This document shows, piece after piece, positions 15,856 to 23,904 of a stretch of 64,000 nt of DNA. The position numbers and the translations under genes were made by a program. The notes under the pieces are model-generated. The model was not told the origin of the DNA and did not search any database. It saw nothing but the letters and a program-made list of their open reading frames with translations. The DNA is taken from the NCBI RefSeq assembly GCF_022682305.1, contig NZ_CP093528.1, forward strand, positions 1,005,501 through 1,069,500, read 5' to 3'. Position 1 is the stretch's first letter, and each line of letters opens with the position of its first letter. Origin of the DNA: Shinella zoogloeoides. GTDB lineage: Bacteria > Pseudomonadota > Alphaproteobacteria > Rhizobiales > Rhizobiaceae.

Positions 15856-16761
15856 TTATGCGGCCATGGCTGGCGCGTCCAGCATGGCATGGTATCGTTC
15901 TTCTGCCTCGGCTGGCGGTATGTTGCCGATGGGCTCCAGAAGGCGTCGGTTGTTGAACCAGTCCACCCATTCGAGTGTGGCGAACTCCACGGCTTCGAAG
16001 TTGCGCCATGGTCCCCGGCGATGGATGACCTCGGCTTTGTAAAGGCCGTTGATCGTTTCGGCGAGAGCGTTGTCATAGGAATCACCGACGCTCCCGACAG
16101 ACGGCTCGATGCCCGCCTCCGCCAGCCGCTCAGAATAGCGAATCGACACGTATTGCGAGCCGCGGTCGGAATGATGAACCAGCCCGCCCCGTTTGACGGG
16201 CCGCCGATCATGAAGTGCCTGCTCCAGAGCATCGAGGACAAAGCCCGCATGGGCAGTCCGGCTTGCCCGCCAACCGACGATACGTCGGGCAAAGGCATCG
16301 ATCACGAAGGCCACGTAAACGAAGCCCTGCCAGGTCGCGACATAGGTGAAATCGGATAACCACAGCATGTTCGGCGCGGGAGCCTTGAAGTGGCGATTGA
16401 CGCGGTCGAGCGGACACGGGGCAGACTTGTCCGATACAGTGGTTTTGATCGGCTTGCCACGAATGATGCCTTGAAGACCCATCATTCTCATGAGCCTTGC
16501 GACGGTGCAGCGAGCGATATCGAAGCCTTCTCGCTGCAACTGTCGCCACACTTTCCGCACGCCATAGACCTGGAAGTTCTCGTTGAACACCCGGCGTATC
16601 TCGACTTTCATAGCCATATCGCGCCGGGCGCGGGCCGATAGGCGACCCACGTCCGTGCGCTTGGCGACGACTTCATAATAGGTGGACGGGGCAATCGGCA
16701 GCAGCCTGCAGATCGGCTCGACCCCGAGCACCGAGCGGTGTTCGTCGATGAAGGAAATCAT
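15856..16761 (-). CDS. IS3-family transposase OrfB (DDE integrase domain)
   Basis: 301 residues with an N-terminal HTH_21 region ([20 protein letters not shown]) and an rve domain: Asp in [12 protein letters not shown], Asp in [11 protein letters not shown] and Glu in [16 protein letters not shown]. The start overlaps the orfA stop (ATGA), and as in other IS3 elements an OrfAB fusion by -1 frameshifting is likely to be the active transposase. The stop lies six bases inside the IS end. Confidence 0.95.
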   Translation of the reverse strand: MISFIDEHRSVLGVEPICRLLPIAPSTYYEVVAKRTDVGRLSARARRDMAMKVEIRRVFNENFQVYGVRKVWRQLQREGFDIARCTVARLMRMMGLQGIIRGKPIKTTVSDKSAPCPLDRVNRHFKAPAPNMLWLSDFTYVATWQGFVYVAFVIDAFARRIVGWRASRTAHAGFVLDALEQALHDRRPVKRGGLVHHSDRGSQYVSIRYSERLAEAGIEPSVGSVGDSYDNALAETINGLYKAEVIHRRGPWRNFEAVEFATLEWVDWFNNRRLLEPIGNIPPAEAEERYHAMLDAPAMAA

Positions 16762-17087
16762 CGCTTCATTGGGCGGTCGAGCTCCGCCATCGCAAAATAC
16801 GCAGAGGCTTTGCGCAAAATCTCGTTGGCCTGACGAAGCTCGCGGTTCTCCCGCTCCAGAGCCTTCATCTTCTCGGCGACGTCACTCGGCAGGCCAGCTC
16901 GCTTGCCGCTGTCCACCTCAGCCTTCTTCACCCATTCATTGAGCGTATGCGCCGAGCAGCCGATCTTGGCAGCTATGGAAGACACGGCCGCCCACCGCGA
17001 AGGATGCTCTGCTTCATGCTCGACAACCATTCGAACGGCGCGGGCGCGCACTTCGGGAGAAAACTTGTTCGTCGTCTTGCTTGTCAT
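16758..17087 (-). CDS. IS3-family transposase OrfA (HTH)
   Basis: 109 residues: a helix-turn-helix ([20 protein letters not shown], residues about 41-60) and a leucine-zipper-like helix ([20 protein letters not shown]). It binds the IS ends. Overlaps orfB by the ATGA junction. The gene is intact, so the element may still be mobile. Confidence 0.93.
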   Translation of the reverse strand: MTSKTTNKFSPEVRARAVRMVVEHEAEHPSRWAAVSSIAAKIGCSAHTLNEWVKKAEVDSGKRAGLPSDVAEKMKALERENRELRQANEILRKASAYFAMAELDRPMKR

Positions 17088-17106
17088 AGACCCTACTTCT
17101 CACAAG

Positions 17107-17412
17107 TTGGGGTCTCCGGCAAACCCGGTGCGGTTCACCGCGGTTGCCCTTGCCACACTCAAGGGCCGCCCACACGAGGCTAAGGAATTCTGGTCTGGTG
17201 TTGCCAAGAACGATGGCCTGAAAAAGGGCGACCCGCGTCACACATTCGTCATGGATATGCTTACGCGCACCCTCAACAAGGGTGACATGCACCAGACAAT
17301 CGCGGTTCCTGCTACGGCCTGGAATGCATGGCTCGCAAACAAATCTCTGACTCAGATACACGTCGTCGATACGGATTACGTTCGCATCGCCGGCACGACG
17401 TTCCAAGGATAA
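17107..17412 (+). pseudogene. ParB/Srx-like phage gene, 3' part after the IS
   Basis: The frame continues the protein interrupted at 15849: [20 protein letters not shown] onward to [18 protein letters not shown]. About 100 residues, without its own start or RBS. Residue composition and codon use match the 5' part. It ends four bases before the next ParB-like gene, showing the two were adjacent genes in an operon. Confidence 0.8.
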
Positions 17413-17416
17413 AGCA

Positions 17417-18520
17417 ATGAGCGCGGGTAGCTATCAGTCGGTGAAGGTATCGGAAATCCATCTTCGGGACGACGTCATCAAGCGCACCGTATCCGAAGAT
17501 GGGGTCGCCAAACTCGTCCTCAGCATGGACATAAACGGCCTTCAGTCGGCTATCCGCGTTCGCCCTCTCACTATCTATAAGTCCGGGCAGCCATTCCAAG
17601 AATGGGAGCTTGTCGCCGGCAGACATCGCCTAGAAGCCGCCAAGAGGCTTGGTTGGCAAGAGATCGATGCGAACGTAACAAATCTAAGCGACAACATGGC
17701 CGAGCTTGCCATGATCGAAGAGAACATGGCGCGCACCGATTTAAAGCCCGCCGAATTCGTCTACGCCACAGCACGCCGCAAGGTGCTGTATGAGCTGGAG
17801 TTTCCTGAGACGAAAAATGGTGGGGATCGCGGGAATCAGCACACGGGCGGGAAGGTGGCAGTTCGCCACAATGGCGAACTGCCAGAAGATAGAACAGACC
17901 GCTTCACCAAAACCGCCGCCGAAATTAGCGGCAAGGGCGAAAGAACAATTCAGCGCGCCGCAGCAGCAGGCAAGGCAATTGGATCTGTTGCCCCTAAGCT
18001 GGTCGGAACCTCCCTAGACTCCATCACCGAATTAGAGGCGCTGTCGCGGCTCGACCCAGAGACTCGCCGCGCCTTGATTAAGCGCGCCATCGCAGGCGAG
18101 CAGGTCAGCGCCAAAGCGGCCAAGCCTAAACGCGAGCGCGCTCCCAACAAGGACCGCAAGCTGCCTGCGAACGATAACTCGCCTGCTGCGCCCCTCCCAA
18201 TGATGGACCTGACGTCTCCAGACCATGCGGATGCTGTGTTGGCGGTCGGGGAGGCCGCCGCCGAGGCAACCTTTTTTCAAGGCTCTGCCCCGCCGGATTC
18301 GCCGGAGGATCGCAAGCGCGAAGAGCGTGAAGACGACGTTTCGATTTCGTCGCCGATAGCCGACATGGCGCGTGCCGCAAAGAATCAGGCGTTCGCTGAG
18401 GTGAGCGCGGCAATGCAAATGTTTGAGGCGTGGTCAGCAGATTGGCAGAAAGAATTCGCCAGCCAGTTCGATCTGACGTCGTTCATTGAAAAGTACCGTG
18501 CAGCGAGGGCCGCAGCATGA
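17417..18520 (+). CDS. ParB-like phage protein
   Basis: 367 residues. The N-terminal ParB domain is clear: YKSGQPFQEWELVAGRHRLE (the GRHRLEAAKRLG box, residues about 68-79) and ENMARTDLKPAEFV (residues about 97-110). A KorB/HTH-like region follows (SGKGERTIQRAAAAGKAI). The C-terminal part is low-complexity with an LPANDNSPAAP linker (ANDN at 18167-18178). Phage ParB-like proteins can act in partition, as nucleases or as regulators; which applies here is not decided by the sequence. The stop overlaps the HNH gene by ATGA. Confidence 0.85.
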   Translation: MSAGSYQSVKVSEIHLRDDVIKRTVSEDGVAKLVLSMDINGLQSAIRVRPLTIYKSGQPFQEWELVAGRHRLEAAKRLGWQEIDANVTNLSDNMAELAMIEENMARTDLKPAEFVYATARRKVLYELEFPETKNGGDRGNQHTGGKVAVRHNGELPEDRTDRFTKTAAEISGKGERTIQRAAAAGKAIGSVAPKLVGTSLDSITELEALSRLDPETRRALIKRAIAGEQVSAKAAKPKRERAPNKDRKLPANDNSPAAPLPMMDLTSPDHADAVLAVGEAAAEATFFQGSAPPDSPEDRKREEREDDVSISSPIADMARAAKNQAFAEVSAAMQMFEAWSADWQKEFASQFDLTSFIEKYRAARAAA

Positions 18521-18804
18521 CGAAGCGCAAGACCACGGCGCAAAAGCACCGCACGCTCCTTATCGCAAAACAGGGCGGAAAATGCTGCTATTGCGAACGC
18601 CGGCTGCTGCACCACATGACGGCCCTTGAGAACGGGAATGTCCATCCGCGTGCCGCGACGATAGAGCATCTGCGCCGTCGCTGCGAAGGTGGATCCAACC
18701 ACCTGGATAACAAGGCGGTTGCTTGCCACGAGTGCAATACCAGCAGGGGTTCCACCGACTGGCTCACGTACAAATCTTTGAAGATGGGCGAACTCGTCGC
18801 GTAG
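18517..18804 (+). CDS. Small HNH endonuclease
   Basis: 95 residues. A zinc-binding pair CCYCERRL (residues about 24-31), the HNH core ATIEHLRRRCEGGSNHLDNK (residues 51-70) and ACHECNTSRG (residues 73-82) form a complete HNH finger. It could nick or cut DNA, as a homing nuclease or in packaging or defence. Coupled by ATGA to the ParB-like gene and followed by a structured non-coding stretch. Confidence 0.88.
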   Translation: MTKRKTTAQKHRTLLIAKQGGKCCYCERRLLHHMTALENGNVHPRAATIEHLRRRCEGGSNHLDNKAVACHECNTSRGSTDWLTYKSLKMGELVA

Positions 18805-18828
18805 CGAACGCCTAGAAAGTTTACCAGA

Positions 18829-18958
18829 GGAAGGCGCGGCTCACCCAGGCCCCACACGTCCTGCGCGCCTTCCGCCCATTGCGCCTTACCAGCGCATAAA
18901 CCCCAACAAGCAGACACCTTTCGGCCGGCACCACCCGTTAAGTCTGCATGTTGGGTTT
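18829..18958 (+). ncRNA. Two strong hairpins in gene-free stretch
   Basis: Between 18805 and 19081 there is no convincing gene. Hairpin 1 pairs GGAAGGCGCG (18829-18838) with CGCGCCTTCC (18864-18873). Hairpin 2 pairs AAACCCCAACAAGCAGAC (18898-18915) with GTCTGCATGTTGGGTTT (18942-18958), with one bulge and one mismatch, and a CGGCCG palindrome in its loop. Neither is followed by a T tract, so a simple terminator is unlikely. It could be a phage small RNA or a structured leader. Confidence 0.45.
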
Positions 18959-19054
18959 CCTACTAGAGGCGCGGAGGAGACAGGTTGAGACCGGCCTTTG
19001 ACGCGCCCCGTTCGATACCGCTTACCAGGCGGCAGCGGATGGCTACCAAGAAAA

Positions 19055-19068
19055 TACAATTTTGTCAA
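19055..19068. promoter_or_regulatory. Copy 1 of the TTGACAAAATTGTA element (inverted)
   Basis: TACAATTTTGTCAA, the reverse complement of the element at 19909, 31171 and 40907. It overlaps the Shine-Dalgarno AAGAGG of the gene at 19082. Its place over an RBS suggests a binding site rather than a promoter here; the minus-strand -10 candidate (TAGCCA) is poor and no leftward gene follows. Confidence 0.5.
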
Positions 19069-19081
19069 GAGGATGCCCATC

Positions 19082-19300
19082 ATGCCCCCGCACCCCCAAT
19101 TGGAATCCGCCATCCAGAACGTCATCTGCGCCGCTGACCTAGCGTCCGGCCCGATTGAGGCCGCCATCAGCGGCGAGACGGCCTGCTACGCCTTCTATAA
19201 GCTGCTGGAAGAGATCGACGCGCTACGGCACGCGGCGGATGCGGCATATCCGGCCGCACAAGCCCACCAGCCCGCAGCTACACCCGACTGGACAGAATGA
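19082..19300 (+). CDS. Hypothetical phage protein
   Basis: 72 residues from ATG 19082, 9 bases after AAGAGG; the ATG at 19073 directly abuts that RBS. The product is mostly helical (QLESAIQNVICAADLASGP, YAFYKLLEEIDALRHAAD) and I do not recognise it. It overlaps the 3' end of the convergent CI2 gene by 23 bases. A copy of the repeated operator sits just upstream. Confidence 0.55.
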   Translation: MPPHPQLESAIQNVICAADLASGPIEAAISGETACYAFYKLLEEIDALRHAADAAYPAAQAHQPAATPDWTE

Positions 19301-19892
19301 CGACATGGATAGCATCCACGCCCTTGAGTTCCAGCGGGCCAGTGGCCGGCCTGTCTATCTTGGCGGTCGTGCCATTCCAATCTCGCAGGATGCCGAGCCA
19401 GCCGAAGCCGCCGGAGTGCACGACAACTTCATTGCCGGGCCGCGCCATCGGGGCGGGATCAAGCCAGATTTGCGTGCCTACGTGAAAGATCGGCTCCATG
19501 ACCTTCGTGTCGACCTGCATGACGTAGCGACCTTCCGGGACGGGGCGCTGTCCAGCGAAGCGGTACTTGCCTTCCTTGCGGTCGGCGATCTTCCCGCGCT
19601 CGGCAACGTAGGCGAGGGAGGTAAACGCGGACAAACGGGACGGCCCGCCTGCGGCGCGGTCTGCGGCAAGCATCGCAGCTATTTCGTCGACGGGAAGGCC
19701 AAGCCACTGCGCCAGCGTCGTTGTGTAGGAGTCGGTTGGCACGCGGCCTTTCTTCCACGCGTTGTAAGTCTGCTGGCTGATTTCCTTGCCGCCGTGCGCG
19801 CCGTGAATGGCCGACAATTCGGCCGCAACGGCGCGGTCGACGGCGGCTAGGGCTATCTGTTTTTCTAGTAGTTTCTGGCTGATCTGGCTCAT
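19278..19892 (-). CDS. Second S24-type repressor, catalytic Ser replaced (CI2)
   Basis: 204 residues. An HTH-like N-terminal part (KEISQQTYNAWKKGRVPTD, residues 36-54) resembles XRE-type phage repressors. The C-terminal half is S24/LexA-like (RYVMQVDTKVMEPIFHVGTQ and NEVVVHSGGFGWLGILRD). Where the nucleophilic Ser normally stands (S-M-x-P) this protein has Val131 (KVMEP), and no Ala-Gly cleavage site is seen, so it probably cannot self-cleave. It is divergent from a small HTH gene with a TTGACAAAATTGTAA operator between them. Confidence 0.85.
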   Translation of the reverse strand: MSQISQKLLEKQIALAAVDRAVAAELSAIHGAHGGKEISQQTYNAWKKGRVPTDSYTTTLAQWLGLPVDEIAAMLAADRAAGGPSRLSAFTSLAYVAERGKIADRKEGKYRFAGQRPVPEGRYVMQVDTKVMEPIFHVGTQIWLDPAPMARPGNEVVVHSGGFGWLGILRDWNGTTAKIDRPATGPLELKGVDAIHVVILSSRV

Positions 19893-19908
19893 CTATCACC
19901 TGGAGGTA

Positions 19909-19937
19909 TTGACAAAATTGTAAAATCGTAATACACA
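19909..19937 (+). promoter_or_regulatory. Copy 2 of the TTGACAAAATTGTAA promoter/operator, CI2-Cro region
   Basis: TTGACA (19909-19914), 17 bases, TACACA (19932-19937), reading toward the Cro-like gene. The -35 is embedded in the palindrome TTGACAA-AA-TTGTAAA (one mismatch). It starts 17 bases from the CI2 start codon, so a bound repressor would affect both directions. The same element recurs at 31171 and 40907. Confidence 0.6.
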
Positions 19938-19990
19938 ATAGGACTGTTGGCAATACCAGGCCGACGAAATACCACACAAGAGGAGACAAG

Positions 19991-20287
19991 ATGACGAAAA
20001 TCACCAGCACCATGCTGGCGGATATGCGCACTCGCCGTGAAAGTGGCGATACCGTCGCAGACATCGCCGCCAGATACAACGTCAAACCCATGACGGTCTA
20101 CCAGCGCTTCAACCGCGCGCTCGGCGGTACGCCGCTTCCCGGCCCAGCCAATGACAACAATCCTCACCGTGTCACGCGCATGACAGCCCGCAACGGTGGC
20201 TGCTCGACGACGAGCGGCAAAATGCCGGTGACGTTAGTCCGCATTCCGTCTGTGGATGGGGTGGCGGTCGAGAGGGTGGCGGCATGA
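19991..20287 (+). CDS. Cro-like small HTH protein
   Basis: 98 residues. Residues 8-42 (LADMRTRRESGDTVADIAAR, YNVKPMTVYQRFN) form a resolvase/HTH_38-like helix-turn-helix. A linker GPANDNNPHR follows (ANDN at 20147-20158), then an unfolded-looking tail. Its place, divergent from CI2 across a shared operator, matches a Cro-type regulator. RBS AAGAGGAGACAAG before ATG. Confidence 0.75.
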   Translation: MTKITSTMLADMRTRRESGDTVADIAARYNVKPMTVYQRFNRALGGTPLPGPANDNNPHRVTRMTARNGGCSTTSGKMPVTLVRIPSVDGVAVERVAA

Positions 20288-20562
20288 GCGACTGCGAATA
20301 CTTCGAATTCGGCGAGTGGGTTCGCTCGCGACAGAATCCGCACCTGACCGGCCAGATCATCAACGAACGCAACTGGGGCGGCGAGTACCAGGTGCGACTG
20401 GCCGACGGCGTTTCGCTTGTCTGGTGGCACGGCATCGAAATCGAGCACGATCCGGACGGCGCGCCGCCGGCAGCGGAGGACGACAACACGAACGTTGTTC
20501 GTGTTGATTTCACCAAGCGGCGCGCACTGCGCGAGGATACGACGACGGGAGGGGCTGCGTGA
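20284..20562 (+). CDS. Hypothetical phage protein
   Basis: 92 residues, not recognised. The first 55 residues (EFGEWVRSRQNPHLTGQIIN, EYQVRLADGVSLVWWHGIEI) look like a small SH3/KOW-type beta barrel; the rest is acidic and then basic. ATGA overlap with the Cro-like gene and TGATG overlap with the next gene place it in an early operon. Confidence 0.7.
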   Translation: MSDCEYFEFGEWVRSRQNPHLTGQIINERNWGGEYQVRLADGVSLVWWHGIEIEHDPDGAPPAAEDDNTNVVRVDFTKRRALREDTTTGGAA

Positions 20563-21515
20563 TGTGTAAGTTCAAGATTGGCGATCGGGTGCGGGTGCTG
20601 CCGCGTGACAAGGCGCTTGCGTTCAGCGGACACGGTGCGACTGCTGGCAAGGAATACACCGTGAAGGCAGTACGCGGTGACGCCGGGGACAACATCGACA
20701 CGGAGCTGTGGTCGTTCTTCGACCACGAGATCGAACCCACCTTCACCATCGAGCCCGGCAAATTCTACCGCACCCGCAACGGCAAGGTGACGGGCCGTGT
20801 ATCCAAGGGCGACACCGGCTTCGAAGCTGTCGTGGACGGGCGCGTGCGGATTTTCGACAAGGCGGGCGGCGCGGTTCACGGTGACGATGACATCGTCGAG
20901 GCGTGGGTGCCGAAGGTTGGGGAGCGGGTGGTTGTTGTCAAAACCGACAATTTCCACCCCGCCGTGTCGTCGGAGACGGAGTGTGTGGTTGACGGCGTGA
21001 CTGGTAACGCAATCCGGCTCGACGCTTCGACAGAAAGTGCCGGAGTGCTGCACCAACTCGCCTACCTATCAGATCTCGAACCGCTGCCCGTTGCCGTCCC
21101 GCAACCGGCAGCCCTGAAAATCGAGGCGGGCCGCTACTACAAGACCCGCGATGGGCGGAAGGTCGGGCCGCTTATGACGACGCACCTTGGATCCGGTCTC
21201 ATCGTGACTCTTGGAGACGGTCGCGTATGGGAATTTGATGGCAGCGCCCGGAAGGCATGTGAGGCCATGTCGGCTTGTGATGACCTCGTCGCCGAATGGC
21301 CCGAACCATCCCTCACAGGCTCGCCCGCCGCACCCACGCCCGTCTCCGCCCAGGTGGACGCCATCAACGAGGAATACGGTTCGCCAGCGGCTGGCAAGCT
21401 GCTGAAAACCGGCCAAGGCTACGGCTACGAGCTGGCGCGATTTGGCGGCTATGTCTGGGTCGATATCGGCAAGACAGCGCCCATCACCATCCGCGCCGAC
21501 AAGATCGCCGCCTAA
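20562..21515 (+). CDS. Hypothetical phage protein with repeated beta-barrel modules
   Basis: 317 residues. Three KOW/SH3-like modules recur: FKIGDRVRVLPRD at the start, PGKFYRTRNGKVTGRV near residue 67 and AGRYYKTRDGRKVGPL near residue 188, with PKVGERVVVVKTD between. The C-terminal 40 residues (YGYELARFGGYVWVDIGKTA) form a separate part. Function unknown; small barrel repeats suggest nucleic-acid or protein binding. ATG at 20562 overlaps the previous stop. Confidence 0.7.
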   Translation: MCKFKIGDRVRVLPRDKALAFSGHGATAGKEYTVKAVRGDAGDNIDTELWSFFDHEIEPTFTIEPGKFYRTRNGKVTGRVSKGDTGFEAVVDGRVRIFDKAGGAVHGDDDIVEAWVPKVGERVVVVKTDNFHPAVSSETECVVDGVTGNAIRLDASTESAGVLHQLAYLSDLEPLPVAVPQPAALKIEAGRYYKTRDGRKVGPLMTTHLGSGLIVTLGDGRVWEFDGSARKACEAMSACDDLVAEWPEPSLTGSPAAPTPVSAQVDAINEEYGSPAAGKLLKTGQGYGYELARFGGYVWVDIGKTAPITIRADKIAA

Positions 21516-21540
21516 CCAACCACCGACCACACCAACCAAC

Positions 21541-21564
21541 CTGCTGCTGGGCGACCGGCAGCAG
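21541..21564 (+). promoter_or_regulatory. Leader hairpin before gene 21579
   Basis: CTGCTGC (21541-21547) pairs with GCAGCAG (21558-21564). It follows an ACC-rich stretch (CCAACCACCGACCACACC) and directly precedes the AGAGGAGACGCCC ribosome site. One of several similar leaders in the early region. Confidence 0.5.
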
Positions 21565-21578
21565 GAGAGGAGACGCCC

Positions 21579-21833
21579 ATGCCAAAATACAGAGACGGGT
21601 GGAACGACCCACCGCCCACCGCTGTACCGCTGGACCACGAGCCAACGGCCAGCACCATCCACAAACCGCGCCGGGTCTGGAAGCGAGCTCTCACCGCAGC
21701 CGCATGTGCCGCCGTCATCGGCCTGACCTACGCGCTCATCCCGATTGCCTTTGCGGTAGGCGGGGCAGCTATCGGCGTCTGGTTCGTCGGTGCTGAGGTT
21801 TATGGCTGGCTGGAGAGCAAGACGGCGGAATAA
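21579..21833 (+). CDS. Small phage membrane protein
   Basis: 84 residues: a polar Pro-rich N-terminus (RDGWNDPPPTAVPLDHEP), a basic segment (KPRRVWKRAL) and one long or two short membrane helices (AACAAVIGLTYALIPIAFAV, AAIGVWFVGAEVYGWL). N-terminus likely cytosolic by the positive-inside rule. Function unknown. RBS AGAGGAG, 7 bases before ATG. Confidence 0.65.
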   Translation: MPKYRDGWNDPPPTAVPLDHEPTASTIHKPRRVWKRALTAAACAAVIGLTYALIPIAFAVGGAAIGVWFVGAEVYGWLESKTAE

Positions 21834-21840
21834 CCACCAC

Positions 21841-21866
21841 GCGCTGCTGGCCACCACCAGTAGCGC
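21841..21866 (+). promoter_or_regulatory. Leader hairpin with CCACCA loop
   Basis: GCGCTGCTGG (21841-21850) pairs with CCAGTAGCGC (21857-21866) with one mismatch; the loop is CCACCA. It lies upstream of the GAGGAGACATGC leader of the Sak4-like gene. Confidence 0.55.
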
Positions 21867-21887
21867 CTACCAACTGAGGAGACATGC

Positions 21888-22721
21888 ATGGCATTGAATT
21901 GGGAAAATGGGCAACCGCAGGACACGCTGGAAACGGAGCCAGCGTTCTGCGTGTTCTATGCCGGCGCGAAGTCCGGCAAGACGACGCTGGCTAGCGAGTT
22001 CGAAAAACCGCTTTACGTCCGCACCGGCAAGGGCGAGCGCGCACCGGCAGGTGTTGTCATGAAGTCGTTCGGCGTGTCTGAAAGCTACGAAGATATCATC
22101 GAGCAGGCGAACTGGATGCTGGATACAGAGGTCAACGCCGACCGAAAGACATTCGTCCTGGATTCAGCCGACGGACTGGAACAGCATATCTGGCGCAAGG
22201 TGGCGCAGGAAAACAAGGTCGCCAGCATCGAGGATATTCCATACGGCAAGGGTTACGCCGCCGCCTCTGATATCTGGCACGAGTTCGTCGCCAAGATGCT
22301 GGAACTCAAGGAGGCCGGCTTCTACGTGGTCGTGCTGGCGCACGTAAAGGCAAAAACCGTTCCAGGCGTCACGACAGACAGCTATCCGCGCTACATGCCG
22401 AACCTCCGTGACGACGCCATCGGCATCGTCGTGGACGCGGCAGACCTGATCGGCTTCCTGCACCAGCGAGTGTCCATCAAGAAGGAAGACGCCGGGTTCA
22501 AGAAGACGAACACTCGCGGGGAAGGCGGCGGCGAAATGCTTATCGCCGTGCAGGAACGGCCCGGTTTCATCGCGGGCAACCGCTACGACATCGAGAAGCC
22601 AACTCTTCCGTTCAAGCGCGGCGAGGGCTTCAAAACTCTCAATTTCTACTTCCAGCGGAACGCGCTGGCGCCGGCCAACGACAACGTGCCGGACGAACGC
22701 GACGAGCAGGAGGCGGCGTGA
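21888..22721 (+). CDS. Sak4-like AAA ATPase of phage recombination
   Basis: 277 residues with Walker A GAKSGKTT (residues 26-33) and a Walker B-like TFVLDSADGLE (residues about 87-97), then FYVVVLAHVKAKTV, which resembles RecA/Sak4-type single-strand annealing ATPases (AAA_24). It likely promotes homologous pairing together with the DUF669 protein downstream. The C-terminus carries LAPANDNVPDE (ANDN at 22674-22685). First gene after a leader hairpin; its stop overlaps the next gene as TGATG. Confidence 0.8.
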   Translation: MALNWENGQPQDTLETEPAFCVFYAGAKSGKTTLASEFEKPLYVRTGKGERAPAGVVMKSFGVSESYEDIIEQANWMLDTEVNADRKTFVLDSADGLEQHIWRKVAQENKVASIEDIPYGKGYAAASDIWHEFVAKMLELKEAGFYVVVLAHVKAKTVPGVTTDSYPRYMPNLRDDAIGIVVDAADLIGFLHQRVSIKKEDAGFKKTNTRGEGGGEMLIAVQERPGFIAGNRYDIEKPTLPFKRGEGFKTLNFYFQRNALAPANDNVPDERDEQEAA

Positions 22722-22906
22722 TGGAGCTTCCAGAGGGTACTCACATTTACACGAGGCAATTCACCGAAAACTGCGGCGGTAAAATGCACACATTCCATCA
22801 GACGATGATTGAGGTGTCGCCGTTTCATTCAGTGAATGAGGACTCTTTCCGCAAGCTTTACGGCGTGCGGAGCGGCAAGATCGCTCGCCTTTCCGCTGTG
22901 GGCTAA
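22721..22906 (+). CDS. Small hypothetical phage protein
   Basis: 61 residues (MELPEGTHIYTRQFTENCGG at the N-terminus). Not recognised. ATG 22721 overlaps the ATPase stop (TGATG). A CGGKMHTFHQ segment with Cys and His residues is visible, but too little for a metal site. Confidence 0.5.
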   Translation: MELPEGTHIYTRQFTENCGGKMHTFHQTMIEVSPFHSVNEDSFRKLYGVRSGKIARLSAVG

Positions 22907-22911
22907 CCGCC

Positions 22912-23058
22912 ATGTTCCACCGAGAAAACTGGTTCGCATGGTTCCCGGTCACGGCCCGCACCGTGTCCGGCAAGCGCTTCGTATGGCTGGAGACAGTCAT
23001 CCGCGAGCGGTTCGAGACAGCCAGTAGCGCCAGCGCTTGGCTCTATTACGTGCAGTGA
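22912..23058 (+). CDS. Small Trp-rich phage protein
   Basis: 48 residues (MFHRENWFAWFPVTARTVSG at the start). The last base of its stop is the first base of the next ATG (TGATG), like its neighbours, which supports it as a real gene despite its size. Unknown function. Confidence 0.5.
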   Translation: MFHRENWFAWFPVTARTVSGKRFVWLETVIRERFETASSASAWLYYVQ

Positions 23059-23882
23059 TGGTTGATGATTGGGCGGGGCTTCCGCGCACTCGCGCGGAGG
23101 CGAAGGATATCGGGGCGAGGCGGTATTTCACCGGAGAGCCTTGCGGGTATGGCCACGTCTCGGCTCGGTTCACCAGCAACCGGCGATGCATAGCGTGCTC
23201 TATGGAAGCTAGAGCGAAGTGGGGAGAGGAGAACGCCGACCATCTGACCGAGTATCGCAAGAGGTACTATGCAGAAAACGCAGAGGAAATACTTGCAAAA
23301 TGGCGTGCCTGGCATGGTGAGAACAAGGAGCATCTGAAGGAAAAAAAGGCCGAGCGATACATGGAGAACCGCGAAGCCAACCTGCTGTACGCCGCTCAAT
23401 ATCGAGAAGAAAATCCAGAAAAAGTGAAGGCCGCCTCGGCGAAATGGAGGGATGAAAATCCTGAAAAGGTGAAAGCCGGATGGGACGAATGGTACGAGAA
23501 GAACGGCAAGGCGCGTGACGCGCTACGGAGATCAACCCCGCGAGGGAGGGTCGATGATGCGATGGGTAACGGCATCTATCATGCCATCAGGGGCAGGAAG
23601 GCCGGCCGCCGGTGGGAAAGCCTAGTCGGCTATAGCCTGGACGATCTTATGGCGCACCTTGAGCGTCTCTTCCAGCCGGGAATGACGTGGGAGAATTACG
23701 GTCAATGGCACATCGACCACAAGACACCGAAGGCGGCGTTTAACTACACGGCGCCTGAACATATCGACTTTAAACGATGCTGGGCTCTGAGCAACCTGCA
23801 GCCACTGTGGGCAGAGGACAACATCAGAAAGCATGCTCGACTGGAAAAACCATTCCAGCCGTCGCTGCCCATAGCGGGCTAA
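23058..23882 (+). CDS. HNH homing-type endonuclease A
   Basis: 274 residues from ATG 23058. An N-terminal zinc finger of type YFTGEPCGYGHVSARF with RRCIACS (residues 23-50) precedes a highly charged helical middle with repeats of ENPEKVKAxxxKWRDE. The C-terminal nuclease region has WHIDHKTPKAAFNY and CWALSNLQPLWAEDN, a His-Me finger. Free-standing homing endonucleases of this kind insert between phage genes. It shares both ends with endonuclease B (27080). Confidence 0.82.
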   Translation: MVDDWAGLPRTRAEAKDIGARRYFTGEPCGYGHVSARFTSNRRCIACSMEARAKWGEENADHLTEYRKRYYAENAEEILAKWRAWHGENKEHLKEKKAERYMENREANLLYAAQYREENPEKVKAASAKWRDENPEKVKAGWDEWYEKNGKARDALRRSTPRGRVDDAMGNGIYHAIRGRKAGRRWESLVGYSLDDLMAHLERLFQPGMTWENYGQWHIDHKTPKAAFNYTAPEHIDFKRCWALSNLQPLWAEDNIRKHARLEKPFQPSLPIAG

Positions 23883-23904
23883 CACCACAGAAGGAGACGA
23901 CGAA

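Larger units (their letters stand above)
15850..17106 (-). mobile_element. IS3-family insertion sequence, about 1.26 kb
   Basis: Two overlapping minus-strand genes (orfA, orfB) of IS3 type. TTGG at 15846-15849 and at 17107-17110 fits a 3-4 base target duplication, because removing one copy plus the element restores the reading frame of the host gene. Exact ends are uncertain by a base; terminal inverted repeats are weak (only scattered matches). Confidence 0.85.

Noticed and set aside
18985..19135. TTG-started frame after GAGGAGACAGG
   Set aside because: Out of frame with the better gene at 19082, low-complexity product and a rare start codon.
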